A stretch of 64,000 bases of DNA from Podocnemis expansa (lineage: Eukaryota; Chordata; Testudines; Podocnemididae): the NCBI GenBank assembly GCA_007922195.1, contig ML682067.1:7964914-8028913 (forward strand), given 5' to 3'. Positions 1-9,870 of this stretch are shown here, piece by piece; position 1 is the stretch's first letter; every line of letters starts with the position of its first letter. The position numbers and the translations under genes were made by a program. The notes under the pieces were generated by a model. That model was not told the DNA's origin and ran no database searches. It worked only from the letters and a program-made list of their open reading frames with translations.

Positions 1-555
1 ACCCTGCTTAGGGGATCTATAATCAAATACTTTGCCATTTGTAACTCTGCTAACTCACTTAACTATGCATAATAAAGGCTTGATGTGGTGTACTTGCATT
101 GATGTAAAGAAAGAGTCACTTGTGAATTGTCAGCCATTATCTCTTAATAACATCTCTTTAATATAGAAATACTGAACCTGCAGGTGAAACTATAAGAAAT
201 CCTGTTCCTACTAACTTATGGAGTATGTTTGCAGCATGTGATTCCTTTTGGCTACTGTCCAAGATTTGTACAAAGCGAATTGGAAGGAAAGAGAATGTAG
301 GAGACTAAAAGATTGTGAATGTACATGTGAAAGCAGAGAAAGAACCTGCAGAAACTAGAAAGTATGGCAAGAGAAGAAAAAGGAGAAATGGCAAAGTAGC
401 TAGCAGGACTGAAAAAAAAAGGGGATATTTGAATGAAAATTTGTTGGAAACAAAAGGGAGCAAGAAAGGGTACCTGAAAGGTGCTTCATTTGAACGAAGT
501 GCTACATAATACATTAGATGGAAGACAATATCCAGGGTTTGAAGATGCACGTAGA
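1..555. other. No recognisable feature
   Basis: Mixed-composition DNA that becomes purine-rich after about 300. Two short open frames lie here on opposite strands, but they show low-complexity Lys/Arg-rich or Phe/Leu-rich composition, no domain motif and no splice or start context. The purine-rich stretch could be the decayed 5' part of the CR1 ORF1-like fragment that follows, but I cannot show that. Confidence 0.5.
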
Positions 556-559
556 AACC

Positions 560-1265
560 ATGCTAGTGTTTGAAGGGGAAATAAGCAGATGATTGAAGGA
601 ATGAGAGAGGAGGTTGAAGGGAAACCTCATGACTTGAAGATGCTTGCTGGTCCAGAGAACTCTGAAGATAGACTCCTGGATGGAGAAAGTGAACAATAAA
701 AGCATGACTACAAGAACAAGGTAGAGGAGAAGACCAGCTAGTAAAGAAGAAATAGAGTTGGAGAGCAAGATCTCTGGGTTGGAATATAAAGGGGCACAGC
801 AGGCAATAGCAAAAGATGTGAGAGCCAGGAAGAGGAAAGGAGTGGCCAGTCCTACAAAAAGCCAGAGTTGGAGCCCCATGAAGATAAGACAATGACTTGC
901 AGAAGATTGTAAGTGAGAACAAAAGAAAAGACTTGCCACTAGAAAGAACAAAAGGGAGAAGGCCGAAGAATCTCACCAACACCAAGAAGAGGTAGGATTT
1001 CGTTTCTGGGGACTCCCTACTAAGATTAATGGACAGGTCTATTACTAGAGCTGATCCCAAGAACAGAAAGGTCTGCTGTCTGTCGGGAAGTAAGATATGG
1101 GATGTGGACCTGAGGCTAAAGGGCATCCTAACTGAACCAGGAAAGAATCCACTGATTGTCTTTCATATGGGAACAAATGAAAAACTATGGCAGGCTGAAG
1201 AAGAGCTTAAACAAATGGAGGCTAAGGTGATCCTCAGTGGGATTCAACCTGTCCCTGGAGTATGA
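560..1265 (+). pseudogene. CR1-type LINE ORF1 fragment (acidic region plus SGNH esterase start)
   Basis: The plus strand reads as decayed ORF1 of a CR1-family LINE. An acidic Glu/Asp-rich stretch (frame starting near 602) is followed after stops by a Gly-Asp-Ser-Leu-Leu motif at 1008-1022. This is the nucleophile motif of the SGNH-hydrolase/esterase domain known in CR1 ORF1 proteins. The same frame continues through the open segment at 1029-1265 with the family signature VCCLSGSKIWDVDLRL and a degenerate HMGTNE block (the family usually has a GTND-like motif). The frame is interrupted several times upstream of 1000, so this is a pseudogene. It differs in sequence from the ORF1 piece at 5551-5993, so it comes from a different CR1 subfamily. 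The assignment rests on motif recognition, not a database search. Confidence 0.7.
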
Positions 1266-1344
1266 ATGAGAAGGTGAGACAAAAATATGATTAGGAATTG
1301 CCTTTCCCTGCAGTATGGGTCATTTGTTGATTTGAACTAGAATA

Positions 1345-1428
1345 AATGGTGAAGTCTTTAAATCATGATTTGAGGACTTCAGCAACTCAGGGAGAGATAA
1401 TGGGTTTACCACAAGAGTAGCTGAATGA
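1345..1428 (+). repeat. CR1 3'-UTR segment
   Basis: The string AATCATGATTTGAGGACTTC at 1361-1380, followed by AGCAACTCAG, also occurs (AATAACTCAG in place of AGCAACTCAG) near 16150-16180, inside a clear CR1 3' tail. It lies directly downstream of the ORF1 fragment with no ORF2 between, so either an internal deletion joined ORF1 to the 3' UTR or these are two separate insertions. Confidence 0.55.
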
Positions 1429-1639
1429 GAAATGACACTGTCTGGGTTTAGGGGATTGTTTATGATTATCTTTTGTATTAATATTTCATATTTGCAATAA
1501 TCTATCTGTGATATGTCATGTTTGATACCAATATAAAGTGTAATCTGCTAGAAATGTTCTTTGGTTATGTGTAGGTGTCATCTCTGTATTAAACGTTAGG
1601 AATGTGTTTGTTCTATTTATGTTCCAGGTTATTTGATTC

Positions 1640-2255
1640 TGGGACACTCCATAATGGATGCCTGCAACCATTCCATTATCCCCTTAATGGTCCATTAAGG
1701 AAGCTCCCAGGTATTGCAGGCCCAGGAAGAAACCTGTTGAGTCACTAGGACTTGCCCATGTGACTCAAACCCATTTGAACTGCAGAAAAATCCACACAGT
1801 ATGGGGAAGGCCAGAGGTGATAAAAGACAGTGGCCCCATCTCCATTTTGTCTTCAGTCTTCAGTATGCAACCTATATCCACCTCTGGAACCATTCTTCTT
1901 TAACTGAATGAAGAACGGAGACCCACACAGGTGCTGAGTATATACCAGAGGAATTAGACTAACCTGCCAGCTTCAGATTCTTCAAAGACTTACTTTCTAT
2001 AGACTCTAAATCATTTGTATGTACGTGATTCACTTTGACCCTTTAACATTTCTCTGTTTTTTCTTTCTATATTAAACCTTTAGTCATAGTTACTAAAGGC
2101 TTGACTGGCAGCATGGTGTTTTGGGTAAGATCCAAGCCTATATTTTTCTCGGTGATGTGGCTGGCCCATTGGTGTGAGGACAACCTATTTCTTTAAGAGA
2201 CCCTGTGGCTAGGTGGGGCTGTTTCTATTTTGTTATGCTTAGTGATGACCAGCGT
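1640..2255 (+). mobile_element. LTR-like interspersed repeat (putative)
   Basis: This stretch has the look of a reptile LTR: a short upstream block, a GATAAAAGACAG sequence near 1819-1830 that could act as a TATA element, and a downstream A/T-rich block with a possible polyadenylation signal (TATTAAAC near 2070). It is followed by a block containing GGTAAGATCC. I could not define TG...CA ends or a target duplication. No coding potential is visible. The call is by resemblance to common turtle LTR repeats, so it is tentative. Confidence 0.35.
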
Positions 2256-2259
2256 GAAA

Positions 2260-2290
2260 AATCATAGAATCATAGAATCACAGAATCCTA
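2260..2290 (-). repeat. CR1 3'-terminal octamer repeat
   Basis: Three imperfect direct repeats of the octamer-type unit (plus-strand AATCATAG, AATCATAG, AATCACAG) end the minus-strand CR1. CR1 elements end in such short repeats rather than poly(A), and these mark the site used to prime reverse transcription. Confidence 0.85.
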
Positions 2291-2357
2291 GGGTTGGAAG
2301 GGACCTCATGAGGTCATCTAGTCCAACTCCCTGCCAAAAAAATCAGTACCACTTCGA

Positions 2358-5098
2358 CTAAATTATCCCAGCCAGAGTTTTGTCCAGCCGGGCCTTAAAC
2401 ATCTCTAAAGATGGAGATTCCACCACCTCCCTAGGTAGCCCATTCCAATGCTTTACCTCTCGCCTAGTAAGAAAGTTTTTCCTAATATCCAGCCTCGACC
2501 TCCCCAGCTGCAACTTGAAACCATTGCTCCCTGTTCTGTCCTCTGTCACTACTGAGAACAGCCAACCTCCGTCCTCCTTGGAGCATCCCTTCAAGTAGTT
2601 GAAGGTTGCTATCAAATCCCCACTCAGTCTTCTCTTCTGCAGGCTAAATAAACCTAGTTCCTTCAGTCTTTCTTCATAGGTCTTGTGCTCTAGCCCCTTG
2701 ATCATATTTGTTACCCTCCGCTGGACTCTTTCTAATTTGTCCACATCATTTTTGTACTGGGGAGTACAAAACTGGACGTAGTATTCCAGATGCGGCCTCA
2801 CCAGTGCTGAATAGAGGGGAACGATCACATCCCTCAATCTGCTGGCAACACTTCTGATACAGCCCAGTATACCATTGGCCTTTTTGGCAGCAAAAGCAAA
2901 CTGCTGACTCATATTCAGCTTCCCATCCACCATGACCCCCACGTCCTTTTCTACAGTGCTGCTATTTAGCTGATCACTCCACAGCCTGTAGTGGGGCATG
3001 GGGTTTTTTCCATCCCAAGTGCAGGCCTTTGCACTTGTTCTTGCTGAACCTCATGAGATTCCTATTGGCCCACTGCTCCAATTTGTCATGGTCTCACTGA
3101 ATCCTGTCCCTGCCCTCCAGCATGTCTACAGTTCCCTCCAGCTTGGTGTCATTTGCAAACTTACTGAGTGTGCAATCTATCCCATCATCCAGATCATTAA
3201 CGAAAATGTTGACCAGAACTCGCCCCAGGACTGACCCCTGGGGCACACCACTCGTTACTGCTTGCCAACTAATCATGGAGCCATTGATTCCTACATGCTG
3301 AAACCATTGATCTAGCCAGTTCTCTATCCACCTTCAAGTCCACATATCCAGTCCATACTTCCTTAACTTGCTGACGAGAATGCTGTTGGAAACCATATCA
3401 AAAACGTTGCTAAAGTCGAGGTATATCACACCAACGGCTTTTCCTGCATCCACAAATCCAGTTGTCTCATCATAGAAGACGATGAGATTGGTCAGGCATG
3501 ATTTACCCTTGGTAAATCCATGCTGACTGTTCCTGATCACTCTATTTTTCTCCAAGTGTTTCAGGATGGATTCTTTGAGAACCTGCTCCATAATTTTTCC
3601 AGGGATTGAGGTGAGGCTGACAGGTCTGTAATTCTCTGGATCCTCCTTTTTGCCTTTCTTGAAGATAGGCACTATATTTGCATTCTTCCAGTCCTCAGGG
3701 ACCTCCCCCATTCGCCATGAGTTTTCAAAGATGATGGCCAGTGGTATTGCTATCTTATCAGCCAACTCCCTCAGCACCCTTGGATGCCGGTTGTCCAGCC
3801 CCATGGACTTGTGCACATCCAGCTTCTTTAGGTAGTCCCTAACCTGACCTTCTATCACCAAGGGCCTCTCTTCTTCTTTCCAATCTGCCATACCCAGTGT
3901 AGTGGGCTGGGAGCTGGCCCTGCCTGTGAAAACTGAAGTAAAAAGAGCATTGAGCACTTCAGATTTTTCCTCATCCTCCATCACGAGGCTACCTGCCCTA
4001 TTCAGTAAGGGACCAATGCCACCCTGGATCCTCTTCTTGTTATTGACATAGTTGTAGAACCCCTTCCTGTTATCCTTCACTTCCCTTGCTAGCCACAACT
4101 CCAATTGTCCTTTGGCCTTTCTGATTTTATCCCTGCAGTCCAGAGCAATATCTTTATATGTCTCCTTAGCCATCTGTCCAAGCTTCCACTTCCTGTAAGC
4201 TTCCTTTTTATGTTTTAGCTCAGTGCAGAGTTCTCTGTTAAGCCATACAGGGCACCTTCCACATTTGCTGTTCTTTCTGCTCATCGGAATGGTATCTTCC
4301 TATGCCCTTAGCAGGGTTTCTTTAAAATGCAGCCAGCTCTCTTGGACGCCTTTCCCCTTCAGATCAGCCTCCCAATGGATCCTGCCCATCAGTTCCCTGA
4401 GGGAGCCAAAATCTGCTTTTCTGAAGTCCAGGTTCTGCATTTTGCTTCTTTCCTTTTTTCCGTTAATCAGCATCTTGAACTCTTATCATTTCATGGTCAC
4501 TGCTGCTAGGTTGCCAGTCACTTCTACATCCCCAATCAATTCTTCTCTGTGAGCAGCAGATCGAGAGGTGAAAAGCCTTAGTTGGTTCCTCCAGCATTTG
4601 TACAAGGAAGTTTTCCTCAGCACTCTCCAAAAACATCCTGGATTGCCTGTGCACTGCTGTATTGGCCTCCCAGTGGATGTCAGGGTAATTGAAGTCCCCC
4701 ATGAGAGCCAGAGCCTGTGATCTGGAAACTTCTGCCAGTTGTCCATAGAATGCCTCATCCACCTCCTCCTTCTGGTCTGGAGGTCTATAGTAGACACCCA
4801 CCACGACATCCCCCCTGTTGCCCTCTCCTCTAAACTTAACCCACAGACTTTCAACTGACTTGTTTCCATTTCCATAATGGAGCTCTGAGCAGTCATAGAG
4901 CTCTTTTACATATAGCACTACTCCTTCCCCTCTTCTTCCTTGCCTGTCCTTCCTGAATAATTTATACCCATCCATGGCAGAACTCCAGTCATGCAAGCTA
5001 TCCCACCATGTCTCTGTTATTCCAGTTATATCATAGTTCCTTGTCTGCACCAGTACTACCAATTCTTTCTGCTTGTTTCCCAGGCTCCTCGCATTCAT
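2358..5098 (-). pseudogene. CR1 ORF2: APE endonuclease plus reverse transcriptase, broken
   Basis: ORF2 would nick the target and copy the element RNA. The N-terminal endonuclease begins at 5098 with MNARSLGNKQKEL, followed by an ITETWW block and LMGDFNYPDIHW, both hallmark APE-type endonuclease motifs. The RT begins in the 316-residue open segment 4284-3334 with the fingers motif NYRPVSLTSIPGK, the HGF block and an IYLDFSNVFD motif (catalytic motif A, D retained). Motif B follows ([10 protein letters not shown], 3276-3094). Motif C reads FANDTK instead of FADDTK, so one catalytic aspartate is lost. The C-terminal block is 2999-2358. Frame breaks lie near 4463-4284, 3334-3276 and 3094-2999. 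The element is therefore inactive. Confidence 0.9.
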
Positions 5099-5550
5099 GT
5101 ATAGGCACCTAAGATACCAGGCTGATCACCCTATTTTCCCATGTCAATTTTCAATTTTATTGCATCTACCTCCTTGCATTTTCTCCCGACGTTGTCCTCC
5201 CGCACTTACCTCAGGTAGTAAAGCCTCATTAGAACATCTAACACAATTATTTGATTCCCCTGCCCCCATGTTCCAACCACCTTCTCTTTTATCCCTGGTG
5301 TTACAGTCCCAGGACCCCCTAAGTTCCATCCCTTCCCCCAGGTGTCCCACATTGTCTCTTACCTGTGGTCCTTGGTCTCCTTCCCCCTTCAAACCTAGTT
5401 TAAAGTCCTCCTCACTAGGTCAGCCAGTCGATGTCCAAATATGGTCTTCCCCTTCCTTGACAGATGGAGTCCATCTCTGCCTAGCAGTCCTTCTTCCTGG
5501 AACAGCACTCCATGGTCAAGGAAGCCAAAGCCCTCCTGATGACACCATCT

Positions 5551-5993
5551 TCACAGCCAGGCATTCACCTCCAGGATGCATCTGTCTCTGCTCAGGCCCC
5601 TACCCTTGACCAGGAGGATCGAGGAGAACATCATCTGTGCTCCGAACTCCTTCACCCGCACTCCTAGAGCCCTGTAGTCACCTTTGATCTGCCAAAGATC
5701 ACCTCTCACAGTATCATTGGTTACCACATGGATGAGTAGCATGAGGTAGTAGTCAGAGAGCGGCATATGATTCTCGACAATCCCTCTGTAACATCTCGGA
5801 TGCGGGCACCTGGCAGGCAGCATACCTCCTGAGAGGTCTTATCAAGGCGACAGATAGGTGCCTCCGTCACCATCAGAAGTGAGTCCCCAACCACCACAAC
5901 CCTATGTTTCCTCCTAGCTGTGGTGGCTGTGATCCTCCCAGCCTCGGGGGTGCATGGCATCTCCTCTTCCACCTCATCCTCAATCAGAAGCAT
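5551..5993 (-). pseudogene. CR1 ORF1 esterase segment
   Basis: Two overlapping minus-strand frames (5993-5721 and 5823-5551) carry the CR1 ORF1 esterase domain. VVVGDSLL holds the Ser nucleophile, and EVCCLPGARIRDV follows. The second frame carries HVVTNDTVRGD, which resembles the family's GTND block with the Gly replaced. A one-base frameshift separates the two. The N-terminal part is absent, so the insertion is truncated within ORF1. The domain family is established for CR1-like LINEs; its role in the cycle is not fully known. Confidence 0.8.
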
Positions 5994-6109
5994 GTTTTGT
6001 TACTGACTGAAAGACTGGTTTAAGTACCACCCATCAGTGGTTTGGGGGTTTGGCCCTTGGTTTTGCAGCTTGCCCTGATTTTTGTAGATTTGCGAGGTTA
6101 TCCCAGGAG

Positions 6110-6215
6110 GCCTGGGTCACATGAGGTACTGTGATCTGCCATGTGCATGAGGTCAGACCAGGTGATGATGATGGTCCCTTCTGGCTATGAGAGATCAAAG
6201 CCAGCGGATGGCCTG
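6110..6215 (+). repeat. CR1 3'-tail fragment
   Basis: The block CATGAGGTCAGACCAGGTGA, then ATGATGGTCCCTTCTGGC, near 6146-6190 matches the CR1 3' tail also seen at 16245-16285 (GAGGTCAGACTAGATGATCC and CCTTCTGACC). It ends without an obvious octamer repeat. It lies about 115 bp beyond the truncated 5' end of the large CR1 and is in the opposite orientation, so it is a separate insertion. Confidence 0.6.
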
Positions 6216-6264
6216 AGAATAAAAGAAGGGAGATATGTGAGCCTCAGAATGCTGAAGGCTTTGT

Positions 6265-6780
6265 TCCCCAGTGGCTAACCAGGGTTACTGCAGGTTTAAT
6301 TAGAGGCACCTGAGATCAATTAAGAAGAGGCCAGTTGCCTGATAAAAGCCTCCCTGCTCCAAACAGAAGGTGTACAAGCTGGAGAAGGAGTAGGAGGGTG
6401 ATGCTGTGCAGAGCAAAGGAGTGGAGGAGTTTGAAGCAAAAGAGCGTGTAGAAGGTAACTGGACTTGAGAAGAGAAAGAAAGGTGTGTCTGAGACTCTGA
6501 TTGGTTGAGAAAAGAAACCTGGCCTCAAGGGAGAACAGGCACAAGGAACTGTAAGGACAGAGGGGTAGACAGCCCAGGGGAAAGAAGTATGGGCTGGACA
6601 TTGTCAGCAGCACATAGCTGCACTTCATAGGGCCCCTGGGCTGGGACCCAGAGAAGAGGGAGGGCCCAGGTCCCAAAACCCCTCTCCCTTCCCTGGAGTT
6701 TCACCAGTGCAAGTGCCTCATAGGGGCAGGACTCAGCTGTTTGGGGTCTGCCCTGACCCACTTCCACTAAAGAAAAGCAC
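6265..6780. mobile_element. GC-rich LTR-like segment (putative)
   Basis: A moderately GC-rich stretch with a CCTGATAAAAGCC block near 6336-6348 that could be a TATA-like element, followed by purine-rich sequence and a G/C-rich end. It resembles the U3/R part of a reptile LTR. I see no TSD, no ends and no real coding frame. The short open frames here are antisense chance frames. Confidence 0.3.
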
Positions 6781-6784
6781 GAGA

Positions 6785-7554
6785 CCCAGTGCTGGAAAAC
6801 ATGGCATTAAAGTGTGAGTCCTGGCGGTAATGCTGTACGGAGAGTGTTCTCCAAATGATTCCCAATACAATGGTTGGCAAGTATTGCTGGAATTAAGTGG
6901 CCATATGGGTACCAAGTAATATGGGTACCAAGCAATAATTAATAGAATTAAGTTGCATATGGGTACCAAGTAATAAAATAAACCATATTCCTAAATGTAG
7001 GGTATGGTACATAAGTAGCCATTGTTTCCTAAAGGAGAGATTTAGATGAGAGGAAGAGATTCATTATTTTACAGTGCTAATAAGTCTTATTTGGAGATAT
7101 AATCTCCTTTTGAGACTGTGTGCATACAACTGCCATATTGTTATCACAAAGAGTGAATTTATAGAGAAAACATACTTATCATCCTTTTCTACTGTTATGT
7201 TTCAATGGTGTCTGTTATATTTACAGCACTACTGGTTATATTTACATGTTGTCCAAACTTGTCTGATCCATTTATCACATTCTTCCATGGTAATGAAAAC
7301 GGTATTACTAACAGAGACAATAACTTCTATGGACAACATATCTGTTTCTCATGTCTCGTCCATCCCCTTGCTAAAGAACTAATTACTGTTTACTAGAGTA
7401 CACATGTGCAAGTTACAGTATTCTGTTTGGTAATGAAATGCACACATACCTTTTCTAATGAAGAAGAAACATCATTAATATTTCACTTTGTTGCAAGTAT
7501 GCTTCCTAGCAAGAAAAGTATGCTAATCAAAAAAGGCAGCTGTAAATATCATCC
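6785..7554. other. No recognisable feature
   Basis: AT-rich DNA with a short local tandem repeat of GGGTACCAAGTAAT-like units at about 6904-6975 (three imperfect copies). Nothing else is supported. Confidence 0.5.
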
Positions 7555-7562
7555 CAGTAATC

Positions 7563-7742
7563 CAGTGGTTCTCAGCCTTTTGCAGATTGTGACACACTTG
7601 GTGGCATATTGCAATCCTACAGGACACACCAGCCGACCCCCCACCCATGCCAAGTCCAGTAATCTTCCCAGCTCTCCACAACACACTTCCCACTGTGTGT
7701 CGACAGAATAATATGTCCTGACACAGTGGCTGACAACCATTG
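7563..7742. mobile_element. hAT-type MITE, 180 bp, with 8-bp TSD
   Basis: The left end is CAGTGGTTCTCAGCC and the right end is GGCTGACAACCATTG, imperfect terminal inverted repeats. The flanks are CAGTAATC (7555-7562) and CTGTAATC (7743-7750), an 8-bp target duplication with one mismatch. The 8-bp duplication and CAG-type ends are diagnostic of the hAT superfamily. There is no coding capacity, so it depends on a transposase elsewhere. Confidence 0.85.
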
Positions 7743-7974
7743 CTGTAATCTACAGCTTGTTTGTGGTATGAGAATTCTTCCTAAACTGTTTCAAATTTCT
7801 TTAGAAAGTGCACAAATTTGTCATTATTCCTCCCTATAGTAATTTATGTGCTTAGTTTGTAGAGACTGTATTCAAAGATTTAAAACAATAAGTTGGCTGT
7901 TAGTTCATTAATATGATTCATGTGCACTACTTCAGAAAGTTACATTTTCATACTTCTGACTCTGAGGGTCATTT

Positions 7975-8995
7975 TAACACCCCAGGTCTGCCATGGTGGC
8001 GGCAGCTGCAGCGGTGGCACCTGCAGCAGTGGCACACTTACAGTGCTCAAGCCCAAGACCTGGCACCCAAGCCCCGGGTCTTTTCCTGGGCCAGGGACAC
8101 TCCTGGTAACACCCTCCTTAGTGTGTGGGTAGCGTAGGGTTGGGTGAGTCTGTACCCCAAAAGTCCCCAACCCTCAAGCAGGGCAGGGCAGATGCGGCCT
8201 CTCACTCTGGGTAGGGCGAGTCTGTATTGCAAATCCCCTCAGATGGGGGCCAGGGGCACAGCAGCAGTCTATAGCCCTGTGCAGGGCTAGTTTGTATTGT
8301 GAAGACCCTCAGCCAGGGCAGGGCAGAAGCAGTCTAAGCTCTGTGCAGGGCAAGTCAGTACTATAAAGGCCCCAGCCCCCAGGCAGTCTATAGCTTTGGA
8401 GAGGGAAAGGCAGCATTTAGGGCCTGACCCTTAGGCAGAACAAAGTGGCAGGTGAGGCAGGTACTTCCTCCTCCCTTTTCCCAAGGGTTCTCCCAGCTCC
8501 TCTGGCTCATCAGAGTACTCTGCTGGGGAAGGTTCCAAAATCCATCATCCTTGTCTGGTGGTAGCAAGTCAAGCAGTTCACTGGAGTCATCAGCACAGGG
8601 GAGCTCCTCATGGTCACAAGGGCCATGTGGCTCCTGCAGTCCACAGGGCTCTAGGTCCACTAGCTGCTCCTTGGGGCTGTCAGCAGAGGGTGGCTTCTCC
8701 AGGTCAGCCCGGTTATCTATTAGGCTTGCTGGGCTTGAGGCAGCTGGGACATTCCTTAGGGCTCCACACAGTGATTTCCTCCAGCAGTTCCTCCCTGTGG
8801 TGTTGGCCAGGCTTTGGTTTCCAGAGTTGTGGAGAAATGTCCTTCCTCCGTGACCACTGCCTCCCAACTGAACTGAGCAGTCATCTCTTTATACCTCCCC
8901 TTGCTATCCCACTCTTCTGCTTCCAGTCAAGTGTGGGGAGGGGGGCTTGGTTCTGCCTCCTGATGGCCCTCGCCCTGACCCTTCCAGTCATGACT
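7975..8995 (-). mobile_element. LTR-like repeat with internal 65-75 bp tandem units (putative)
   Basis: A GC-rich block. Between about 8125 and 8395, four diverged copies of a 65-75 bp unit recur, each containing GCAGGGC..AGTCTGTA..CCCCAGCC-like sequence and CAGTCTATAGC. On the minus strand, TATAAAGAGATGAC (plus 8881-8894) could be a TATA box. The layout resembles an LTR with a repeated U3, on the minus strand. Ends and TSD were not found. The open frames on both strands (e.g. 8388-8867) lack any domain motif and are treated as chance. Confidence 0.4.
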
Positions 8996-9496
8996 TTCAA
9001 ATGTTACTTTTAAGTAATCAAGAGCATAAAAAGTGAGCTTGAGATAGCTTAAAAACACAAACAAAAATCCAAGCGTTAAAGGATCATAAGCCAAACAGAA
9101 AATTCAGTTGAAAGAAATGCAGTAGCCCATTCTCTGATATCCTAGCATTGCAGGAAAACGTATTAAGTTGTGGTGCTGGGGTGTGTGTTTGTAAAATAAT
9201 ACGCTTTCCTCACATGCAATTATCTGTCTCACTGAAGTCTATAAAAATATACTGGTTTTAATAGCATAAACAAATCTTGACTAGTAGATTACTGTACATA
9301 TTACTCCTGTGTAATTACTGCTTCATACAGCTATGAAGATGAATATAACAAGTGTAAGCTCTTTGGTTCAGCCTAGACAAGGAGATCAATTCTTAATTTG
9401 TATTTTAGAAAAGAAACCCTGCGTCATATAATGTACTAGCAAGACAGCAACCAAGAATTAGTTCCAAGAACATAAAAGACATTGAGGTAGCTTGTG
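8996..9496. other. No recognisable feature
   Basis: AT-rich DNA without clear repeats, inverted repeats or coding signal. Confidence 0.5.
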
Positions 9497-9510
9497 TTGT
9501 ATTAAGAGTA

Positions 9511-9856
9511 AAAAAAACAACAAGGAGTTGTGTGGCACTTTAAGACTGACAGATCTATTTTTTGCATTTTTAGAAAGGAAGATGATGTCTGTCTGCATCT
9601 GAGCGAGTTGTTTCTGTAAGTTGATGGATTTCCACTTCAAACGGCTGTATTTAGTGCCTTGCATCTTGTCAATTTCAAAAGGGATAGCCATGTTAGTTTA
9701 GTCCAATAAAAAAACAACAAGGAGTTGTGTGGCACTTTAAGACTAACAGATTTATTTTTTGCATTTAGTTTTGCAAAAAATAAATCTGTTAGTCTTAAAG
9801 TGCCACACAACTCCTTGTTGTTTTTTTACTGGTCTAGACTAACACGGCTATCCCTT
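9511..9856 (-). mobile_element. Penelope-like element, snap-back copy with 14-bp TSD
   Basis: A 346-bp insertion flanked by the exact 14-bp duplication TTGTATTAAGAGTA (9497-9510 and 9857-9870). It begins with a terminal-repeat piece (9511-9560). It then carries an N-terminal Penelope ORF fragment on the minus strand (9691 leftward: MAIPFEIDKMQGTKYS, then LAQMQTDIIFL, a block typical of the start of Penelope polyproteins). It ends in an inverted repeat: 9681-9763 pairs with 9772-9854 at about 95% identity around an 8-bp spacer. The arms carry the Penelope terminal sequence GACTAACACGGCTATCCC. The whole could be one complex insertion, since a single TSD encloses it. Confidence 0.85.
9681..9854. 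repeat. 83-bp inverted repeat (Penelope termini head to head)
   Basis: The arms 9681-9763 and 9772-9854 are near-perfect reverse complements, with about four or five mismatches near the outer ends. They would form a long hairpin on either strand. The outermost sequence is GGGATAGCC...GGCTATCCC. Confidence 0.95.
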
Positions 9857-9870
9857 TTGTATTAAGAGTA

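Larger units (their letters stand above)
2260..5995 (-). mobile_element. CR1 LINE, 5'-truncated, about 3.7 kb
   Basis: A long CR1 non-LTR retrotransposon lies on the minus strand. Its 3' terminus at 2260-2290 consists of imperfect AATCATAG/AATCACAG repeats (plus-strand view), the short direct-repeat tail typical of CR1. Reading leftward from 5995 are: an ORF1 esterase segment (5993-5551), a 5' ORF2 region, an APE-type endonuclease (5098-4463), a reverse transcriptase (4284-3094) and the conserved C-terminal block (2999-2358). The full family is usually 4.5-5 kb, so the 5' end is missing within ORF1. Frameshifts and stops separate the open segments. The copy is nevertheless well preserved compared with the other CR1 tails here, suggesting a younger insertion. 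Confidence 0.93.

Noticed and set aside
5073..5609. 178-codon plus-strand frame
   Set aside because: It is antisense to the CR1 ORF1/ORF2 region, with low-complexity Pro/Ser composition. The CR1 sense strand explains the sequence.
8388..9013. Frames of 133-159 codons on both strands
   Set aside because: They lie in an LTR-like GC-rich block with tandem units, mutually antisense and without motifs or splice context.
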